DNA of 64,000 bases from Afipia sp. GAS231 (GTDB lineage: Bacteria > Pseudomonadota > Alphaproteobacteria > Rhizobiales > Xanthobacteraceae): NCBI RefSeq assembly GCF_900103365.1, contig NZ_LT629703.1:6310501-6374500 (forward strand), read 5' to 3'. Each line of letters opens with the position of its first letter. The stretch's first letter is position 1. Below the pieces are notes generated by a model. That model worked only from the letters and a program-made list of their open reading frames with translations. It had not been told where the DNA came from and ran no database searches. The translations under genes were made by a program, and so were the position numbers. Positions 61,415 to 64,000 of this stretch are shown piece after piece.

Positions 61415-62071
61415 TTATCGGGTGGTCAGCGGATTGGTCGGAGCAGGATCATTGGGCGCCCGCTTCGGGAAATTCGGCTGTCCCGGGGACGGCGGCGCGG
61501 CCGAAGGTTTGACGTGCACCGTCGGCTTGAATTCGCTGGCCTGAACCCCGACCATACTAGGCTTTTTCTGCGTATCCCCCCGCACCGCGCCATCCGCCGG
61601 GAGTTGGCTCTGAATCCGGTTGCGCGCCCGATCGATGTTCGAGGTGGTGCCCGCCGCGGTCGTCGCCGGTTTCACTGCAGCCGTCGATGCTGGCTTGGTC
61701 ACGGTGGTCGCGGGTTTGGTCACCGTCGTGGTCACCATGGGCTTGACCGCCGTTGTCGTCACGGCGGGCTTGGTCGCTACTGTCGCGGCCGGTTTGACCG
61801 TTACCGTGGCCGCAGGTCTCACTGCCACCGTCGACGCCGGCCTGATGGCGGTGACGGTTGCCGGTGCGCGAACCACGGGCGCCGGAGCGGCTCGCACGAC
61901 GGGAGCTGGTGCGCGGACGACAGGTGCCGGTGCGGCACGCACGACCGGTGCGGGTGCGGCGCGGACCGGTGCCGAACTCGTGCTTTTCTTGTCCTCGGCC
62001 TCGGCCGGCAGGCACGTCAACGGTGCCGCCAGCAGCAAGCCGGCGAGCGCAAGCTCTCTCTGAAATGTCAT
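61415..62071 (-). CDS. Low-complexity secreted Ala/Pro/Val/Thr-rich protein
   Basis: This 218-residue protein has an N-terminal signal (MTFQRELALAGLLLAAPLTCLPAEA). A long low-complexity region (about residues 33-140) follows, made of RAAPAPVV/RAPAPVV units, then TVAVRP/TVTVKP/TVATKP units, then VTTTAVKPMVTT. The tail is more ordinary (NIDRARNRIQSQLPADGAVRGDTQKK...). The repeats resemble wall- or outer-membrane-spanning linkers. No enzymatic domain is seen and function is unknown. The repeats may vary in number between strains. Confidence 0.72.
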   Translation of the reverse strand: MTFQRELALAGLLLAAPLTCLPAEAEDKKSTSSAPVRAAPAPVVRAAPAPVVRAPAPVVRAAPAPVVRAPATVTAIRPASTVAVRPAATVTVKPAATVATKPAVTTTAVKPMVTTTVTKPATTVTKPASTAAVKPATTAAGTTSNIDRARNRIQSQLPADGAVRGDTQKKPSMVGVQASEFKPTVHVKPSAAPPSPGQPNFPKRAPNDPAPTNPLTTR

Positions 62072-62213
62072 GATAACGCTCCCCCCAGGAAGTCACTCAA
62101 GAAACGGTTGAACCGGATTGTTCTTGTGCAATTCTTAGAAGTTGCCGGGTGAGCTTAGACCCAAACGGGAACCGGGCGCAGCGCTATTTGTGCGGATGGT
62201 CAGTAGCCGTGAC

Positions 62214-62246
62214 GTAAAAAAGCCCGCGCGGTTGGCGCGGGCTTTT
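62214..62246 (-). terminator. Intrinsic terminator downstream of pit
   Basis: AAAAGCCCGCGC (62218-62229) and GCGCGGGCTTTT (62235-62246) pair with a 5-base loop. On the minus strand the stem is followed by a run of T, so it fits the end of the pit transcript, whose stop is about 50 bp away. Confidence 0.82.
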
Positions 62247-62294
62247 CTATCGCATCGCAGCGAGAACGCTGCGTCAGTCTTCGCGGCGTTGCGA

Positions 62295-63923
62295 TCAGAA
62301 CAGGCGCGAGAAGATCACATAGAGCGTGCCCGACAGCAGGATCGCGGCCGGCAGCGTCAAGACCCACGCCATCACCATGTTGCGGATGGTGGCGATCTGC
62401 AGCCCCGAGCCGTTCGCCGCCATCGCACCAGCGACGCCGGACGACAGCACGTGCGTGGTCGAGACCGGCAGGCCGAACATGTCGGCGGCGCCGATGGTCG
62501 CGGCGGCAACGAGCTCGGCGGAGGCACCCTGGGCGTAGGTCAGGTGCGTCTTGCCGATCTTCTCGCCGACGGTGATGACGATGCGCTTCCAGCCGATCAT
62601 GGTGCCGAGCCCGAGCGCGATCGCCACCGCGACCTTGACCCAGGTCGGAATGAACTTGGTGGCCTGGTCGAGCGAGCCTTTATAGGCGTTCAGGGTCGCA
62701 ACCTCTTCCTTGTTGAGGTCGTTTTCCTTGTCCTTCATCAGGAAGCGGATCGCTTCCGAAGTCAGGTACATGTCGTTACGGGTGTTGCCGACGACTTCGG
62801 CCGGCACCTTGTTGAGCGAGCCGTATTTTGCGACCTGGTCGCCGACATCCTTCACCAGCACCGACAGCGAGGGGTAGGTGCCTTCGCTGATCTTGTGCTC
62901 GGCGACGTACAGCGTCACCGCCGGACGGGGATTGCCGATGATGCTGTGGCCGGCGCCCTTGGCGGCGACCACCTTGGAGGCGGCATCCGAGGTCTGCTGG
63001 AACTGCGCCACCTGGGATTCCGGCAGCGCGCGGTTCAGCGCGTAGGCGGTCGGCACGGTGCCGATCAGGATCAGCATGATCAGGCCCATGCCCTTCTGGC
63101 CGTCGTTCGAACCATGCGCGAAGCTGACGCCGGTGCAGGTTGCGATCAAAAGACCGCGGATCCAGAGCGGCGGCGCCTTGTTGCCTTCGGGTGCTGCGTA
63201 CAGCGCCGGATTGCGGACGATCATCTTCAGCAGCATGAGCAGGACGGCGGCGCAGACGAAACCGACCAGCGGCGACAGCAGCAGCGCATAGCCGATCTCG
63301 GTGGCCTTGCCCCAGTCGACGCCGGAGGTGCCGTCACGGCCGCGCATCAGCGCGTTGGCGACGCCGACGCCGATGATCGAACCGATCAGGGTGTGGGACG
63401 AGGAAGCCGGCAGGCCGAAATACCAGGTGCCGAGATTCCACAGGATGGCAGCGATCAAGAGCGCGAATACCATCGCAAAGCCGGCACTGCTTCCGACCTG
63501 AAGGATCAGTTCGACCGGCAGCAGCGAGACGATGCCGAAGGCGACGGCGCCGGTGGAAAACAGCACGCCGAGGAAGTTGAACAGGCCCGACCACATCACG
63601 GCGACTTCGGCCGGCAGCGAGTGGGTATAGATCACGGTCGCGACCGCGTTGGCGGTGTCGTGGAAGCCGTTGACGAACTCGAAGCCGAGCGCGATCAGCA
63701 GCGCCACGAACAGCAGCATATAGGGCAAATAGGACGTGACCCGGGTGCCGGTCGCGTCGACGTCGGAATAGATGCTGTAGGAGACGAACAGCAATCCCGC
63801 GGCAAGAATGCCGAAGAAAATGATCATCGTCAGCGGGTTAAAACCCTTGTCGAGATTGGGCCTGGAAGCCGGCTGAATCGGTGCTCCCTCGGCTATCGAT
63901 GAATTGAGTGCAATATCGGTCAT
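62295..63923 (-). CDS. pit: Pit-family inorganic phosphate transporter
   Basis: This 542-residue inner-membrane carrier imports phosphate, probably with a proton and a divalent metal. The N-terminal PHO-4 signature is at FEFVNGFHDTANAVATVIYTHSL and a C-terminal copy is at GAADMFGLPVSTTHVLSSGVAGAM. Around ten membrane segments and a long central hydrophilic region (about residues 290-420, SQVAQFQQTSDAASKVVAAKG...) are visible. The central insert is longer than in E. coli PitA (499 residues). The 77 bp upstream to the window end hold no gene. Confidence 0.92.
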   Translation of the reverse strand: MTDIALNSSIAEGAPIQPASRPNLDKGFNPLTMIIFFGILAAGLLFVSYSIYSDVDATGTRVTSYLPYMLLFVALLIALGFEFVNGFHDTANAVATVIYTHSLPAEVAVMWSGLFNFLGVLFSTGAVAFGIVSLLPVELILQVGSSAGFAMVFALLIAAILWNLGTWYFGLPASSSHTLIGSIIGVGVANALMRGRDGTSGVDWGKATEIGYALLLSPLVGFVCAAVLLMLLKMIVRNPALYAAPEGNKAPPLWIRGLLIATCTGVSFAHGSNDGQKGMGLIMLILIGTVPTAYALNRALPESQVAQFQQTSDAASKVVAAKGAGHSIIGNPRPAVTLYVAEHKISEGTYPSLSVLVKDVGDQVAKYGSLNKVPAEVVGNTRNDMYLTSEAIRFLMKDKENDLNKEEVATLNAYKGSLDQATKFIPTWVKVAVAIALGLGTMIGWKRIVITVGEKIGKTHLTYAQGASAELVAAATIGAADMFGLPVSTTHVLSSGVAGAMAANGSGLQIATIRNMVMAWVLTLPAAILLSGTLYVIFSRLF

Positions 63924-64000
63924 TCTGACGCCCCCTCATTATACGTTGAGAGCGCTTTTTGACTGATGGACTTGAAGGTGAGATGACAGTTGCGCTGCAG

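Noticed and set aside
62142..63902. 586-codon plus-strand frame opposite pit
   Set aside because: Low-complexity Arg/Asp/His-rich translation without family features; the minus strand encodes a full Pit transporter.
1..64000. tRNA, rRNA or prophage features
   Set aside because: No cloverleaf ends, rRNA segments, integrase or phage structural genes were recognised on either strand.

Overview
The window is high-GC chromosomal DNA from an alphaproteobacterium, most likely Bradyrhizobium or a close relative such as Rhodopseudomonas. This is inferred from the hopanoid (hpn) gene order, HpnP next to ethanolamine ammonia-lyase genes, the gene families present and the many palindromic intergenic repeats. 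No database search was possible. I see no rRNA, tRNA, CRISPR array, transposase or integrase, so this looks like ordinary chromosome rather than an island.

Left part (1-22.1 kb), catabolism and transport. A thiolase-like/DUF35 pair faces an amidase-DUF2848 pair. A 2OG-Fe(II) oxygenase abuts an AlkB-type DNA repair gene, followed by an MFS transporter. A seven-gene minus-strand operon (hpaH, hpaF, hpaE, hpaD, an orphan ModA-like binding protein, a single-domain HpaG-like protein and a ThDP enzyme) degrades homoprotocatechuate by the meta-cleavage route. A MarR regulator (HpaR-like) is divergent from it, with a palindromic candidate operator between them. Next come a HAAT-type ABC importer with a fused permease-ATPase, an HpcH/HpaI-type aldolase and an UxaA/GarD-like dehydratase.

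Middle part (22.3-31 kb). A three-gene set encodes transglutaminase-DUF2126, a circularly permuted ATP-grasp fused to an alpha-E domain, and a second transglutaminase. This is a conserved but poorly understood predicted peptide-bond-forming/cleaving system. A chemoreceptor gene follows on the opposite strand.

Hopanoid part (31.3-52.5 kb). eutB, hpnP (hopanoid C-2 methylase) and eutC lie together, so all three proteins are predicted to use cobalamin. An MMPL/RND transporter and two small secreted proteins precede hpnC-hpnD-hpnE-shc-hpnG, which makes squalene from farnesyl diphosphate, cyclises it and processes the adenosylhopane side chain. A perfect 42-bp palindromic terminator separates this operon from convergent ispH-hpnH. 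The transporter hpnN, a DUF2147 protein and the aminotransferase hpnO complete the locus, which covers precursor supply, cyclisation, side-chain building, methylation and outer-membrane delivery.

Right part (52.6-64 kb). An ECF sigma/anti-sigma pair lies in one minus-strand run with a cupredoxin and a Tat-exported metallophosphoesterase. A very histidine-rich small protein is encoded divergently. Then come a baeRF11 release-factor-like protein, an alpha/beta hydrolase with a GMC oxidoreductase, an M20 amidohydrolase, a low-complexity secreted protein and a Pit-type phosphate transporter at the right edge.
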